Assembly (NCBI GenBank): GCA_029932035.1
Contig: JAOZQV010000275.1
Coordinates: forward strand, 1-5,195
DNA: 5,195 nt
Reading direction: 5' to 3'
Source: Deltaproteobacteria bacterium
GTDB taxonomy: Bacteria > Desulfobacterota > DSM-4660 > Desulfatiglandales > Desulfatiglandaceae
Under the pieces are notes generated by a model. It was not told the origin of the DNA. It worked only from the letters and a program-made list of their open reading frames with translations, and ran no database searches. A program made the position numbers and the translations under genes. Below, in pieces: positions 4,712 to 5,195 of this stretch. Every line of letters starts with the position of its first letter. The stretch's first letter is position 1.

Positions 4712-4809
4712 ATGTGATGGAGCGACATAAACTCTGTCACCCTGCCAAGAGCATCCCCGATTGCCAGGCCATAAACAATACCCTTTGCTCTGTTAAGATT
4801 GTCTGTCAT
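4693..4809 (-). pseudogene. ADP-ribosylglycohydrolase, N-terminal remnant fused to the pglX end
   Basis: The ATG at 4809 opens a 38-residue frame: NLNRAKGIVYGLAIGDALGR at 4-23, then VTEFMSLHHIKSVLT and TGA. The GLAIGDALG motif followed by TEFMSL..IK is the standard N-terminus of DraG/ARH-type ADP-ribosylglycohydrolases, which remove ADP-ribose from proteins or nucleic acids. The family needs a later TDDT metal-binding motif and about 250-300 residues, all absent here. At about 4703-4713 the sequence switches, in another frame, to the PglX-like C-terminus. The simplest explanation is a deletion that joined the start of this gene to the end of pglX. No strong Shine-Dalgarno is seen. The ATGA overlap with the small ORF upstream suggests former coupling. 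Confidence 0.65.
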
Positions 4810-4946
4810 GTTTCTCTAGCCTTGCTCAAATCCAGTATCGGCCCGCCTACGGAGGCCTCGGATGTAGGTGCGACAACTCTTCTTTCATGTAAAAAGCAAA
4901 AGACAGCCTGCTCAAGAGTCAACGGCAGACTTGCCCCCCGTCTCAT
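4806..4946 (-). CDS. Small ORF, 46 residues, overlapping the ADP-ribosylglycohydrolase start by ATGA
   Basis: The ATG at 4946 opens MRRGASLPLTLEQAVFCFLH followed by a less structured part ending LSKARET and TGA. The stop overlaps the ATG of the glycohydrolase remnant as ATGA, a classic translational-coupling arrangement. The same frame is open upstream of the ATG to about 4984. I do not recognise it and it has no convincing ribosome binding site. The opposite strand is also open here, so chance is a serious alternative. It could also be the tail of a broken gene. Confidence 0.25.
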   Translation of the reverse strand: MRRGASLPLTLEQAVFCFLHERRVVAPTSEASVGGPILDLSKARET

Positions 4947-4957
4947 ATCTGTCAACT

Positions 4958-4972
4958 GTGTAGGCCTGACAC
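4958..4972 (+). other. Small palindromic element GTGT-AGGCCTG-ACAC
   Basis: GTGT (4958-4961) and ACAC (4969-4972) frame a loop that contains the palindrome AGGCCT. It resembles the core of REP-like intergenic hairpins, but only one copy is visible in the window. Confidence 0.25.
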
Positions 4973-5116
4973 CTATGTCTGCACTCCTTCATCCTGGAGC
5001 TTTCTTAGCTTTTCGATATGATCTTGCTTTCCTTCACTCTCAAGCCTTGAGATGTAATCGTCCAGATCAATCTTTTTTCTAACCCAAAAATGTCCTATGT
5101 CAAGGGCAGACCCCAT
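4973..5116 (-). CDS. Small ORF or gene tail, 47 residues, charged helical
   Basis: The ATG at 5116 reads MGSALDIGHFWVRKKIDLDD followed by YISRLESEGKQDHIEKLRKL, QDEGVQT and TAG. It has a protein-like composition, with a strongly charged helix or short coiled coil in the second half. The frame is open a few codons upstream, to a TGA near 5140. There is no good Shine-Dalgarno at the ATG. I do not recognise the family. It may be a genuine small gene or the last part of a gene cut by the rearrangements in this region. It is upstream of, and on the same strand as, the glycohydrolase/pglX chimera. Confidence 0.3.
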   Translation of the reverse strand: MGSALDIGHFWVRKKIDLDDYISRLESEGKQDHIEKLRKLQDEGVQT

Positions 5117-5153
5117 GCCCCGCTCTTGGTTATGCGGGTTTCATCTCCTTCAA

Positions 5154-5183
5154 TGTTGTCGTTTCAGAGCGAAACAGTCAACA
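5154..5183 (+). other. Imperfect inverted repeat near the right edge
   Basis: TGTTG (5154-5158) pairs with CAACA (5179-5183), and inside it GTTTC (5161-5165) pairs with GAAAC (5171-5175) around a five-base loop. No T-run follows on either strand, so this could be an operator or a repeat rather than a terminator. The stretch 5117-5195 shows no gene that I can support. Confidence 0.3.
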
Positions 5184-5195
5184 GCAGGCCTCTAT

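Noticed and set aside
4350..4730. 126-codon open frame on the plus strand
   Set aside because: It is antisense to the zeta-like kinase with its intact Walker A motif and to the pglX remnant, and shows no protein-family features.
4714..5082. 122-codon open frame on the plus strand
   Set aside because: It is antisense to the recognisable glycohydrolase N-terminus, has no ribosome binding site, and its translation shows no recognisable domain.

Overview
The window looks like a chromosomal piece of an anaerobic, quinone-using bacterium with roughly even base composition. My best guess is a Desulfobacterota (deltaproteobacterial) type, from the ferredoxin-tailed DUF362 protein, the MenA-like prenyltransferase and the many short dispersed intergenic repeats. 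This is inference from gene content, not a taxonomic measurement.

Left part (1-2463): the first ten codons of purB (adenylosuccinate lyase) run off the left edge on the minus strand. A repeat-rich gap follows, then a complete UbiA/MenA-type membrane prenyltransferase (minus). It is divergent from a complete DUF362 protein with a C-terminal 2x[4Fe-4S] ferredoxin domain (plus). A 23-base dispersed repeat lies on both sides of this gene pair in the same orientation.

Middle (2464-3382): a gap contains a 9-10 bp tandem repeat and a possible frameshifted gene relic. Next is a complete DUF6398 protein (minus) whose extreme C-terminus carries a QLSLF pentapeptide identical to the bacterial beta-sliding-clamp binding consensus.

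Right part (3383-5195, all minus strand) is the most interesting region. It looks like the collapsed remains of a BREX phage-defence island. In transcription order it holds two unrecognised small ORFs, the 5' end of an ADP-ribosylglycohydrolase gene running straight into what looks like the last ~35 codons of pglX (with a one-base frameshift), a 9-bp-period repeat block, an intact zeta-toxin-like P-loop kinase, a tightly coupled small antitoxin-like gene, a second repeat block in inverted orientation, and the first ~84 codons of pglZ. The pglZ piece ends at a TGA where the family normally has Trp. In intact BREX type 1 loci pglX precedes pglZ, so the kinase/small-protein pair sits where an accessory module between pglX and pglZ would be. 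It appears to have stayed intact while the defence genes around it were deleted and decayed. No tRNA, rRNA, CRISPR array or complete insertion sequence was recognised.
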